DNA of 64,000 nucleotides, taken from NCBI GenBank assembly GCA_029689965.1, contig CP121450.1, forward strand, positions 310,001 to 374,000, read 5' to 3'. Positions 50,836-60,390 of the stretch are shown in pieces. The notes under the pieces were generated by a model that did no database searches, had not been told where the DNA came from, and was given only the letters and a program-made list of their open reading frames with translations. The translations under genes were made by a program, and so were the position numbers. The stretch comes from Curtobacterium flaccumfaciens (lineage in GTDB: Bacteria; Actinomycetota; Actinomycetes; Actinomycetales; Microbacteriaceae). The first letter of the stretch is position 1; every line of letters starts with the position of its first letter.

Positions 50836-51543
50836 TCAGCTCCCGGCCGTGATCCCCGCGGGGCTGAAGCGGTACCCCATGCCCGACTCCGTCACCAGGT
50901 ACCGCGGGTGCGACGGGTCCGGCTCGAGCTTCCGCCGCAGCTGCGCCATGTACAGCCGCAGGTACCCGGAGTCGTTGCCGTGCGTCGGTCCCCACACCTC
51001 GGTGAGGAGCATCTCGCGCGTCATCAGGCGATCGGGGTTCGTGACGAGGACCTCGAGGAGCCGCCACTCGGTCGGGGTCAGTCGGATCGCCGGGCCGGAC
51101 GGAGGAGTGACCTGCTTCGCGACGAGGTCGACCACCAGGTCGCCGACCGAGACAGTCGGCGTCGCACCCGCAGCCGTCGCCGCCGCGACCTGCCGTCGGC
51201 CGAGCGCCCGGAGCCGGGCGAGCAGTTCGTCCATCTGGAAGGGCTTCGTGACGTAGTCGTCCGCGCCGGCGTCGAGCGCGTCGACCTTGTCCGACGAGTC
51301 CGTCCGGCCGGAGAGCACGAGCACCGGCACCCGCGACCACGCACGCACCCCCTCGAGCACCCCGATGCCGTCGAGCCGCGGCATCCCGAGGTCGAGCAGC
51401 ACGAGGTCGGGTCGTTCGGTGATCACGGCGTCGATCGCGGCGCGGCCGTCTCTGGCGGTGACGACCTCGTACCCGCGGGCCGACAGCGTGACGGCCAGCG
51501 CCCGCACGAGTTGCGTGTCGTCGTCCGCGATGAGCACCTTCAC
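50836..51543 (-). CDS. kdpE: KdpE response regulator
   Basis: OmpR-type regulator, 235 residues, intact. Receiver: MKVLIADDDTQLVRALAVTL, phospho-Asp in LVLLDLGMPRLDG, Lys in VTKPFQ. DNA-binding winged helix: LTPTEWRLLEVLVTNPDRLMTRE...SGYLRLYMAQLRRKLEPDPSHPRYLVTESGMGYRF, the KdpE version. GTG overlaps the kdpD stop. Activates kdpFABC under potassium limitation. Confidence 0.95.
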   Translation of the reverse strand: MKVLIADDDTQLVRALAVTLSARGYEVVTARDGRAAIDAVITERPDLVLLDLGMPRLDGIGVLEGVRAWSRVPVLVLSGRTDSSDKVDALDAGADDYVTKPFQMDELLARLRALGRRQVAAATAAGATPTVSVGDLVVDLVAKQVTPPSGPAIRLTPTEWRLLEVLVTNPDRLMTREMLLTEVWGPTHGNDSGYLRLYMAQLRRKLEPDPSHPRYLVTESGMGYRFSPAGITAGS

Positions 51544-54030
51544 GAGACCGAGACTCCCACGTGCCCGGCGATCGGCAGCCGCACGACGACCGTCAGGCCG
51601 CCACCGGGGGTGTCGTCGACCTCGATGGTCCCGCCCATCCCCTCGGTGAACCCCCTCGCGAGCGCCAGCCCGAGACCGAGCCCGGTGTCGTTGTCGGTGT
51701 CGCCGAGACGCTGGAACGGCTGGAAGACCTCGTCGACCCGGTCCGGCGGGATGCCGGGCCCGTGGTCGGCGACGCGGAGCTCGACGTCACCGGCGAACGC
51801 GCTCGCGGCCACCCGCACCCGCGTGCCGTCGGGAGCGTACCGGGCCGCGTTCGCCAGGAGGTTCACGACGACGCGCTGGAGCAGGACGGCGTCGGCGAGC
51901 ACCGGCGGCAGGTCCGCCGGCAGGTCGAGGTCGACGTCGTCCGGCCCGAGCTCGAGCTCGTCCAGGGCCGGGGCGACGACCGTCTCGATCGCGAGCGCCA
52001 CCGGTGTGACGGCGAGCACCCCGGCCTGCACGCGACTGACGTCCAGCAGGTCTGCCAACAGGACCGCCAGCTGACGCAGGCTCTCGTCGGCGGTCGCGAG
52101 CAGCGCCTCCCGGTCGGTCCGCGACAGCTCGATGTCGGACGCGCGCAGCGTCTGCACGGCGGCCGAAGCGGCCGCGATCGGCCGCCGCACGTCGTGTCCG
52201 ACGGCCGCCAGGATGGCGCTCCGCACGCGGTCCGCTGCGGCGATCCGCTCCGCGTCGACCGCCGCGCGGGTGAGGTCGCGGTGCTCGACGGCGGCGTCGA
52301 GCTGCTGCTCGACGACGCGCAGGAGCCGACGCTGGGTCGGGTCGTCCGGTGCGCCGGCGAACTCGAGCACGGCACCGGACTGGAGGCGCGTGGCCGCGTC
52401 CGGCGTGTCGCCGAACGTCCCGACGCGGCCGGGACGTCGTCGCCCTGGCGGATCCGGACGCCCGCGAAGCCGAAGGCCTCGCGGGTCCGGTCGAGGAGTG
52501 CCTGCAGGGCGTCGTCGCCGCGGAGCACGCTGCCGGCGATGCCCATCAGGAGGCCCGACTCGGCGGCGGCACGCCGGGCAGCGCGCGAGCGACGGGCCGA
52601 CCGGTCCACGACGAAGCTCACGAGCACGGCGCTGATGACGTACATGACGAGGGCGACGAGGTGCCAGGGCTGCTGCACGGTGACCATGTGCAGGGGTTGC
52701 ACGAAGAAGAAGTCGAGGCTCAGCCCGGACAGCACCGCCGCGAACACCGCCGGCCACATCCCGCCCACGAGCGCCACGACGAGCACGAGCAGTTGGTACG
52801 CGAGCACGTCGACGGTGATCGAGTCCGGGTCGGTGCTGAACGACAGCAGCCAGGTGAGCAGCGGACCGGCGACCAGGGAGAGGACGAACGCGGCGACGAT
52901 CCGGCCGCGGGACAGGCTGCCGCCGAGCTTCGGCAGGGCGAAGCCGCCGCCGGCCCGTTCGTGCGTGACGACGTGCACGTCGATGTCGCCGGACTCGCGG
53001 ATCACCGTGTTGCCGATGCCCGGTCCCGTGATCGCCGCGGCGAGTCGGCTGCGGCGGCTCACCCCGATCACGATCTGCGTCGCGTCGATCGACTTCGCGA
53101 ACCGCACGAGCGTCGTGGGGACGTCGTCGCCGACGACCTGGTGGTAGGTCCCGCCGAGCTGCTCGAGCAGGGTGCGCTGTTTCCCGAGGGCTCCGGGGTG
53201 GCGTTCGCGGAGGCCGTCGTTCGTCGTGACGTGCACGGCGGCGAGTTCGCCCCCGGCGCTCCTGGCGGCGATCCGGGCCCCGCGGCGCAGGAGGGTCTCA
53301 CCCTCGGGTCCGCCGGTCAGCGCGACGAGCACGCGCTCGCGGGTCTCCCAGCGGTGGTCGATGCCGTGCTCGGCGCGGTACGCCTTGAGTGCGTCGTCGA
53401 CCTCGTCCGCGAGCCAGAGCAGTGCGATCTCCCGCAGGGCGGTGAGGTTGCCGAGCCGGAAGTAGTTCGAGAGCGCCGCGTCGATCCGGGCGGCCGGGTA
53501 CACGAGCCCGTCCGAGAGTCGTTCGCGGAGGGCCGCCGGAGCCAGGTCGACGACCTCGACCTGGTCGGCCGCACGCACCACCGCGTCGGGACGGTCTCGC
53601 GCTGGACCGTGCCGGTGATCTCGCGGACCACGTCGCCGAGGGACTGCATGTGCTGCACGTTCACGGTGCTCACCACGGAGATCCCGGCGGCGAGCAGCTC
53701 CTCGACGTCCTGCCAGCGCTTCTCGTGCCGGCCGTCGGGGGCGTTCGTGTGGGCGAGTTCGTCGACCAGTGCCACGTCCGGTGCCCGGCGGAGGACGGCT
53801 TCGAGGTCCATGTCGTCGAGCTCGACCCCGCGGTGCTCCACCACGCGGCGCGGGACGACCTCGAGCCCGTGGACGAGCGCGGCCGTGGCGGCGCGCCCGT
53901 GGGTCTCCACGACGGCGACGACGACGTCCCGGCCCTCGTCGAGCAGGCGACGCCCCTCTTCGAGCATCGTGAACGTCTTGCCGACACCGGGTGCCGCACC
54001 GAGCAGGACCCGCAGCTTCCCGCGCTTCAC
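51540..54030 (-). CDS. kdpD: KdpD sensor histidine kinase
   Basis: About 830 residues. N-terminal KdpD domain with Walker A LGAAPGVGKTFTML and DELAHTNAPDGRHEKRWQDV; USP-like domain (IVIGVSRRSRLAAA); four membrane helices; GAF-like region; histidine phosphoacceptor AVGHDVRRPIAAAS; ATPase with NLLANAARYAPDGT and DTGLGLGLALA. GTG start at 54030 is behind GAGAGGA; an in-frame ATG at 54072 lies inside the divergent promoter. Two missing bases (near 53584 and 52438). Separated from kdpC by the AbiF cassette. Confidence 0.94.
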
Positions 54031-54054
54031 GTGCTCATCCTCTCGCGTGTGCGG

Positions 54055-54083
54055 TTGCCGACGAACCGACATGCTGATATGCT
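54055..54083 (+). promoter_or_regulatory. Promoter of the AbiF RNA/toxin unit
   Basis: TTGCCG (54055-54060), 17-base spacer, TATGCT (54078-54083) preceded by TG one base upstream, i.e. an extended -10 (TGATATGCT). Transcription expected near 54090, at the foot of the structured region. It overlaps the first bases upstream of kdpD on the other strand. Confidence 0.55.
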
Positions 54084-54090
54084 CGTCACA

Positions 54091-54253
54091 ACTGTTCCCA
54101 CCAAGGCTCAAGCCTCGGCTTCCTCAAATCGGGTGGGACTGTCCCGTCCCGCGTCCACCAGGACGCGGGACGGCGTACTTCCTCGCTCACGTACGTTTCC
54201 CAAGCTGTAGTTGCTGCCGGCTCGCCCGAGATCACCAGTCCTTCCGATCTCGG
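54091..54253 (+). ncRNA. Structured RNA upstream of abiF (AbiF-type RNA candidate)
   Basis: A chain of stable helices. H1: TCCCACC (54096-54102) with GGTGGGA (54132-54138), enclosing AAGC-CTCG-GCTT. H2: a perfect 13-bp stem, CCGTCCCGCGTCC (54144-54156) with 54161-54173, loop ACCA. H3: CGTAC (54174-54178) with GTACG (54191-54195). H4: CCGAGATC (54226-54233) with GATCTCGG (54246-54253). GGACTG (54136-54141) can pair with CAGTCC (54236-54241) in the H4 loop, a possible pseudoknot. Structured RNAs are known upstream of Abi_2/AbiF-family genes. GC is visibly lower than in neighbours. Boundaries are estimates. Confidence 0.65.
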
Positions 54254-54262
54254 AGCGTCCCG

Positions 54263-55026
54263 ATGCCGACCACTTCGGTCACCATGTCGCAGTACCGGAC
54301 CACTCAGTTCCGGCAGGCTCTGCGCGAGCGTGGCCTCGACGCTTCGGATGCCGCCATCTGGCGTGTGCACGACTTCGACGGGTCGCTCCGATCGGTGGTC
54401 CTCGCGCTGATCGCACAGATCGAGCTCGCGCTCCGTGGACGCCTCGACGCGGTCGTCTCCGCTCACTTCGGCCCACGGTGGTACCTGGACCCTCGGGCGT
54501 TCCGCGACACCTTCGATCATGAGTCGCTGCTGGTGCGGTTGCGCCACGCGCTCGATCGCGCCGCCGATCCAGCCGTGTCGTCGGCGTGGCACGGGCAACG
54601 GTTCGAACGCATTGCGTTCGGCATGCTCGCCGAGGAGACGAGCCTCGGCGAGCTCTCGCGCCTGACCGAGGGCTTGGTGCCGACGGCGCGGGACGAGGTG
54701 GCCTCCGCGTTCCGGGTGCCACCGGCCACCCTGCGGGCGTGCCTGCAACACGTCACACACGTCCGGAACTGCTGCGCGCACCACACCCGGCTCTGGGGAC
54801 GACAGCTCAAGGTCCCACCGCCGTCGTTCCGCTCCCCACCCGACCTCGTCGAGCGGCTGGCGACCCTGCCGAAGCGGACCCGGCGCATTCGCTCGAGCTC
54901 CTGGCACACCTCGCCGAGACGGTCGGGCCCTGCGACCGTCATGCCGCTGCCGTCCGGAGTCTGCTCGACGAGCACGCCGACCCGGTCGACGGCATCGGCG
55001 GGCGACCGACCTGGGCGGCGGCGTGA
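54263..55026 (+). CDS. AbiF/Abi_2-family HEPN ribonuclease-like abortive infection protein
   Basis: About 254 residues. Abi_2 pattern: VVLALIAQIELALRGRLDAV (first conserved helix with E-x-x-L-R), FGPRWYLDPRAF, RFERIAFGMLAEETSLGELSRL, and HVTHVRNCCAHHTRLWGRQL, in which R168-N-C-C-A-H173 is a HEPN RNase motif (R-x4-H). A missing base near 54885 moves the last 47 residues; the true end is AHSLELLAHLAETVG...TWAAA. ATG at 54263 has GGAG 7 bases upstream, overlapping helix H4. Such proteins arrest phage-infected cells by RNA cleavage. Sits between kdpC and kdpD, facing opposite to both; ends 8 bases from the kdpC stop. Confidence 0.88.
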
Positions 55027-55034
55027 CGGCATGG

Positions 55035-55638
55035 TCAGGACTGCTTCGCGAGCGCCAGGTTCAACTCGAGGACGTTGACCACGGGTTCACCGAGGAACCC
55101 GAGCTGCCGGGCCTCGGTGTGCTGCTCGACGAGCGTGCGCACCGCCGACTCCGACAGTCCCCAGCCGAGGCCACCCGGGCGATCTGCTGCGCCGCGTACG
55201 CCGGGCTGATGTCCGGGTCGAGGCCGGAGCCCGACGCGGTGACAGCGTCGGCAGGCACCGCCGACGCTGGCACACCGTCGGCCTTCGCCACCGCGGCCTT
55301 GCGCTCCTCGATGGCCTTGCGCAGATCGGGGTTCGACGGGCCGAGGTTCGACCCGCTCGAGGCGCCGGCGTCGTACCCCTTCTCCCCGCGGCGCTCGGGC
55401 GCGACTGGAACCGCCGGTCGGCGTCGCGCCCGGTGAAGGACTGCCCGATGAGCGAGGACCCGACGACCGTGCCGTCCGAAGACGTCACCGTCGAGCCGTT
55501 CGCCTGGTCGTGGAACACTCCCTGACCGGCACCCCAGACGGCGAGCGGGTACGCGATGCCGAGCACCACGGTGGACAGCAGGGTGAGGCGGATCGCGACA
55601 CCGAGTGAGCGGAACGACGAACGAGATGCAGATGTCAT
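55035..55638 (-). CDS. kdpC: Potassium-transporting ATPase subunit KdpC
   Basis: About 201 residues. One N-terminal helix ([22 protein letters not shown]), then [46 protein letters not shown] and closing [15 protein letters not shown], all typical of KdpC. Missing bases near 55388 and 55165. ATG overlaps the kdpB stop (ATGA). Stabilises the ATP-bound KdpB. Confidence 0.94.
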
Positions 55639-57758
55639 GAGGAGAACCCCGGGATGAGACCGACCACGAGGTCGATGAGCTTGATGCCGATGAAGGGGAC
55701 GATGACGCCGCCGAGCCCGTAGACGAGCAGGTTGCGGCCGAGGATCGACGACGCCGCCGCGGCGCGGTACGTGACGCCGCGCAGCGACAGCGGGATGAGC
55801 GCCACGATGACGAGCGCGTTGAACACGACCGCCGAGAGGATCGCCGACGACGGACTGTGCAGCCCCATGATGTTGAGCGCGGCCAGCCCGGGGAACGCCG
55901 CCTGGAACATCGCGGGGATGATCGCGAAGTACTTGGCGATGTCGTTCGCGATCGAGAACGTCGTGAGCGCGCCGCGGGTGATGAGCAGCTGCTTCCCGAT
56001 CCGGACGACGTCGATGAGCTTCGTCGGGTCCGAGTCGAGGTCGACCATGTTGCCGGCCTCCTTCGCCGCGGTCGTCCCGGTGTTCATCGCGACGCCGACG
56101 TCCGCCTGCGCCAGGGCGGGGCGTCGTCGGTGCCGTCGCCCGTCATCGCGACGAGGTTGCCGCCCTCCTGCTCGCGCTTGATGTACGCGAGCTTGTCCTC
56201 CGGTGTGGCCTCGGCGAGGAAGTCGTCGACCCCGGCCTCGGCGGCGATCGCTGCGGCGGTCCGCGGGTTGTCGCCGGTGATCATCACCGTGCGGATCCCC
56301 ATCTCGCGCATCTCGGCGAACCGGGCGGCCATGCCGTCCTTCACGACGTCCTTGAGGTGCACCACGCCGAGCAGCGAGACGGCCCCGGACGGGTCGCGCC
56401 GTGCGACGACGAGCGGGGTGCCGCCCTCGTCCGAGATGGCGACGACGGTCTCGTCGATCTCCCGACTCTCGGTGCCCGCCCAGGCGAGCAGCGCACCCGC
56501 GGCACCCTTGCGGACCTGGGTGCCGTCGGCCAGGTCGACCCCGGACATGCGGGTCTGCGCGGTGAACGGCACCTCGGTGGCCCCGGCCGGCAGCCCGGTC
56601 GTCACACCTGCGGCTGCGGCGAGCTCCACGATCGACCGGCCCTCGGGGGTCGAGTCGGCAGCGGACGACAGCGCGGACGCGGCAAGCAGGTCCCCCTCGC
56701 TGACGCCGGCGATCGGCACCACGCGGGACGCCCGACGGTTGCCGTACGTGATCGTCCCGGTCTTGTCGAGCAGCAGGGTGGTGATGTCCCGGCGGCCTCG
56801 ACGGCACGGCCGGACATCGCGAGCACGTTGTGCTGCACGAGTCGGTCCATGCCGGCGATGCCGATCGCGGAGAGCAGCGCGCCGATGGTCGTCGGGATGA
56901 GGCAGACGAGCAGCGCGATGAGGACGGGCACGCTCACGGTCGCGCCGACGAGCCCGGCGATCGGCTGCATGGTCAGGCAGACGATCACGAACACGATGGA
57001 CAGCGACGCGAGCAGGATGTTCAGCGCGATCTCGTTCGGGGTCTTCTGCCGGGCGGCACCCTCGACGAGCCGGATCATCCGGTCGATGAAGGTCTCACCC
57101 GGGGTCGACGTGATGCGCACCACGATCCGGTCCGACAGCACGCGGGTGCCGCCGGTGACGGCGCTGCGATCACCACCGGACTCACGGATGACGGGCGCCG
57201 ACTCACCGGTGACGGCGGACTCGTCGACCGAGGCGATGCCGTCCACGACGTCGCCGTCGCCCGGGATCACCTCGCCCGCGACGACGACCACCAGGTCGCC
57301 CTTCGCGAGGTCGACCGAGGCGATCTCCTCGGTCACGGCCGACAGCGCGGCCGGGTCCGCCGGGTCGGCTGTGCCATCCGGAACGACACTCGTGATGCGG
57401 CGTGCGCTGGTCGTGGAACGGGTCTTCCGCAGGGTGTCGGCCTGCGCCTTGCCGCGGCCCTCGGCGACGGCCTCCGCCAGGTTCGCGAAGACGACGGTCA
57501 GCCACAGCCACACGGCGATGGCGGCGGTGAAGACGGACGGTTCGACGAACGCGGTCGCGGTGGTCACCGCGGCACCGACCTCGACGATGAACATCACGGG
57601 GTTCCGCCACATGAGTCGCGGATCGAGTTTGCGGAGGGCGCCCGGAGGCCCGCCACGAGTTGGCGGGGTCCGAAGGCGGACGAGCGGGTGGCCGGCCTGG
57701 AGGCGGTGCTCGCCTCGTGCTCGGAGGTCGCGACGGTCATGACTGTTTTCTCTGACAT
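55635..57758 (-). CDS. kdpB: Potassium-transporting P-type ATPase subunit KdpB
   Basis: About 708 residues. Catalytic subunit: TGES-type motif in [18 protein letters not shown], phosphorylation site [35 protein letters not shown] and AMTGDGTNDAPAL-type hinge (TGDGTDDAP here). Three missing bases (near 57635, 56795 and 56120). Start ATG at 57758, 11 bases after the kdpA stop; an ATG at 57740 is possible. ATP hydrolysis here drives K+ uptake through KdpA. Confidence 0.95.
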
Positions 57759-57769
57759 CGGCGAGGCTT

Positions 57770-59473
57770 TCATCGGACGAGGGCTTCTGCGAGCGGGCCC
57801 AGTGCGAGCACCGGGAAGTAGGTGAGCGCGGTGACGACGACGGCGACGCCGCCGAGCAGCACGACGAACAGGGGTCGGTGGGTGGGCAGGGTGCCGGCGG
57901 TCTCCGGCACGCGGTCCTGCGATGCCAACGACCCGGCGAGCGCCAGCACGAACACCATCGGCACGAACCGGCCGAGCAGCATCACGACACCGAGCGCGGA
58001 GTTCATCCACGTCGTGTTCGCGGTGAGCCCGCCGAACGCCGAGCCGTTGTTGTTCGCACCGGAGGTGAACGCGTACAGCAGCTCCGACAGCCCGTGGTTG
58101 CCCGGGTTGAAGATCGACGTCCCGAGGACCTGCTCGCGGACGCCCGGGATGACCAGCGACAGTCCGGTGCCGAGCAGCACCAGGGTCGGGGTGACGAGGA
58201 CGTACAGCGACGCGAAGGTCATCTCGCGGGCGCGGATCTTCTTGCCGAGGTACTCGGGGGTCCGGCCGACGAGGAGCCCGCCGATGAAGACGGTGATGAC
58301 AGCGAGCACGAGCATCCCGTAGAGGCCGGAGCCGACACCACCCGGGGTGACCTCGCCGAGCATCATGTTGACGAGCGCCATCATCCCGCCGATCGGCGTG
58401 AAGCTGTCGAACATCCCGTTCACCGCACCTGTCGAGGTCGCGGTCGAGGTGGTGCCGAAGAGTGTGGTGCCGAGGATACCGAACCGCATCTCCTTGCCCT
58501 CGAGCGCTGCCCCGGCTGCGTGGGTCGCGGTTCCGCCGGCGCCGAGTTCCGCGATGGACATCACCGAGAGCGACACGAGGAAGATCGCCCCCATCACGGC
58601 GAGGATCGCGTAGCCCTGCCGGTCGTCGCCCACCAGGCGTCCGAAGGTGCGGGGCAGCGAGAACGGGATGACGAGCATGAGGAAGACCTCGACGAGGTTC
58701 GTCCACGCCTGCGGGTTCTCGAACGGGTGCGCCGAGTTCGCGTTGAAGTAGCCGCCGCCGTTCGTCCCGAGGAGCTTGATGGCCTCCTGCGAGGCGACGA
58801 ACCCGTCCGGGATGTGCTGCGAGCCACCCGTCAGGGTCGTGACGTCGATGCCGCTCCCCCACGACTGGATGACACCGCCGGCGACGAGCACGATCGCGAA
58901 CACGAACGCGCCGGGCAGCAGGAGCCGGGCGGTCCCGCGGACGACGTCCACCCAGACGTTGCCGAGCGTGCCGGAACGCCGACGGGCGAACCCGCGGACC
59001 AGTGCGACGGCGACCGCGAGGCCGACCGCTGCGGACAGGAAGTTCTGCACCGCGAGCCCGGCCATCTGGACCGAGTACCCGACGGTGACCTCGGGTGAGT
59101 AGGACTGCCAGTTCGTGTTCGCCACGAACGACGCCGCGGTGTCGAAGGCGAGCGACGGTCCGACGTTGGGCAGTCCGAGGTCCCCGGGGAGCACGACCTG
59201 GATGCGCTGGAGCAGGTAGACGAGGAGGACCCCGACGGCGCTGAAGAGCAGGACGCCCCGGAGGTACGCGGGCCACGACTGCTCGGCGTCCGGGTCGACG
59301 CCGATGATCCGGTAGACCCCACGCTCGACGCGGCTGTGGCGGACCGGGGTGAACACCCGCGCCATCCAGTCGCCGAGCGGGCGGTACGCGACGACGAGCA
59401 GCAGGACGAGCGTGGCGACCTGGACGATGCCCGCCCACGACTCTGCCCCTGATGAGACCAGTGTGGTGCTCAT
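57770..59473 (-). CDS. kdpA: Potassium-transporting ATPase subunit KdpA
   Basis: 567 residues, intact; ten membrane helices. Selectivity-filter segments are visible: [35 protein letters not shown], and [17 protein letters not shown]. Start ATG overlaps the kdpF stop by one base (TGATG). K+-channel-like subunit of the KdpFABC complex. Confidence 0.97.
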   Translation of the reverse strand: MSTTLVSSGAESWAGIVQVATLVLLLVVAYRPLGDWMARVFTPVRHSRVERGVYRIIGVDPDAEQSWPAYLRGVLLFSAVGVLLVYLLQRIQVVLPGDLGLPNVGPSLAFDTAASFVANTNWQSYSPEVTVGYSVQMAGLAVQNFLSAAVGLAVAVALVRGFARRRSGTLGNVWVDVVRGTARLLLPGAFVFAIVLVAGGVIQSWGSGIDVTTLTGGSQHIPDGFVASQEAIKLLGTNGGGYFNANSAHPFENPQAWTNLVEVFLMLVIPFSLPRTFGRLVGDDRQGYAILAVMGAIFLVSLSVMSIAELGAGGTATHAAGAALEGKEMRFGILGTTLFGTTSTATSTGAVNGMFDSFTPIGGMMALVNMMLGEVTPGGVGSGLYGMLVLAVITVFIGGLLVGRTPEYLGKKIRAREMTFASLYVLVTPTLVLLGTGLSLVIPGVREQVLGTSIFNPGNHGLSELLYAFTSGANNNGSAFGGLTANTTWMNSALGVVMLLGRFVPMVFVLALAGSLASQDRVPETAGTLPTHRPLFVVLLGGVAVVVTALTYFPVLALGPLAEALVR

Positions 59474-59562
59474 CAGAACTTCTCCGGGCGCACGAGCGCC
59501 CAGACGAGGTACACGACAGCGGCGATGCCGAGGACGGCGGCCGCGATGGTGATGACGATCAC
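59473..59562 (-). CDS. kdpF: KdpF small subunit
   Basis: 29-residue membrane peptide from a GTG: an alanine/valine-rich helix (AAAVLGIAAVVYLVWALV) ending RPEKF, the normal KdpF tail. Stabilises the Kdp complex. It overlaps kdpA (TGATG) and, at its start, the preceding small reading frame (GTGA). Confidence 0.93.
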   Translation of the reverse strand: MIVITIAAAVLGIAAVVYLVWALVRPEKF

Positions 59563-59642
59563 AGCCGCTCCACCCCCTTGGCGATCAGTGCCACCACGCC
59601 GAACACGGCGAGGACACCGGCGACGACGAGGACGTCGAACAC
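59559..59642 (-). CDS. 27-residue membrane peptide upstream of kdpF
   Basis: GTG start, GGAG 7 bases upstream, then FDVLVVAGVLAVFGVVALIA and KGVERL. It is a single hydrophobic helix with a basic end, similar in build to KdpF. Its stop overlaps the kdpF start (GTGA), the same coupling used through the operon, which argues for real translation. Not a recognised family; could be a second KdpF-like stabiliser or a leader peptide. Confidence 0.55.
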   Translation of the reverse strand: MFDVLVVAGVLAVFGVVALIAKGVERL

Positions 59643-59686
59643 GAGGGACTCCAGAAGGTCACGGGTCCGCGCCGGGCGACGCGGAC

Positions 59687-59704
59687 GGCACCACGTGTGG
59701 TGCC
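59687..59704. promoter_or_regulatory. 18-bp perfect palindrome upstream of the kdp operon
   Basis: GGCACCACGTGTGGTGCC, 45 bases upstream of the small reading frame that opens the kdp operon. Position fits an operator or a short hairpin. KdpE sites are usually AT-rich direct repeats, so the binder is open. Confidence 0.45.
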
Positions 59705-59859
59705 GAACCGATGCTGGGTCCTGCGCCGCGCCTCCGGGCCGGTCCTGACGGATCCCTAACGCGCTCCTGGCGGACGCATGCGCCTCGCTAACACTCGCTC
59801 GCCCCTCCCGGATTCCGGATCACTTCCCCACGAAAACCGAACAGCGGTACCGTGCGACC

Positions 59860-60375
59860 ATGCCCGAGTTCCGCCCGATGCCCGGATACGAACTCGGCAA
59901 CGGCTGGGTGGCGCAGCGTCGACGGCGCTCCCGGTTCGGCCGCGTGTGGCGGTGGCTCGGTCCGCCCGTCGCCCTCCTCGCCGTCGTCGGCGCGTGCCTG
60001 CTGATCCGGTGGTACGCCGGCGTCGCCGACCAGGTCGAGTGGGAGTGCGCCGTCTCGACCTGCGGCACGAACGATCCGCGGTCCCTCGTGCCGATGGGCT
60101 GCTGGGCACTGATGGTCATCGCCGCGCTCGGAACGCTCGGACTGCCGGGTCGCGGGTGGTGGACCGGTGTGCTGCTCCTGGCGTTCGGCATGGTCGCCGC
60201 CTCGTCGATCGACTGGTGGCGGGCACCCGGCATCGACCTCGAGCTGTTCGTCACACCCATCGCCGCGGGAGTCGTCGGCCTCGGTTTCCTCCTGGTGCGG
60301 TCCGGCATCGCCATCGACCGTGCGCGCGGTCGTGCCCACGTCGCGCGACGCCGTGCCGAACGCGGCGACACCTGA
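59860..60375 (+). CDS. Hypothetical membrane protein
   Basis: 171 residues, intact. Basic N-terminus (QRRRRSRFGRVWRW), then four hydrophobic segments (GPPVALLAVVGACLLIRWY; LVPMGCWALMVIAALGTLGL; WWTGVLLLAFGMVAAS; LFVTPIAAGVVGLGFLLV) and a basic tail. The loop between the first two has ECAVSTCG, two Cys that could form a disulfide outside. No family recognised. Divergent from the kdp operon. Confidence 0.7.
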   Translation: MPEFRPMPGYELGNGWVAQRRRRSRFGRVWRWLGPPVALLAVVGACLLIRWYAGVADQVEWECAVSTCGTNDPRSLVPMGCWALMVIAALGTLGLPGRGWWTGVLLLAFGMVAASSIDWWRAPGIDLELFVTPIAAGVVGLGFLLVRSGIAIDRARGRAHVARRRAERGDT

Positions 60376-60390
60376 CGTCGGAGGTGCGGG

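Noticed and set aside
51540-59642. Reading the AbiF gene as part of the kdp regulatory system
   Set aside because: It is on the opposite strand, has its own promoter and RNA structure, and its protein family is unrelated to potassium transport.
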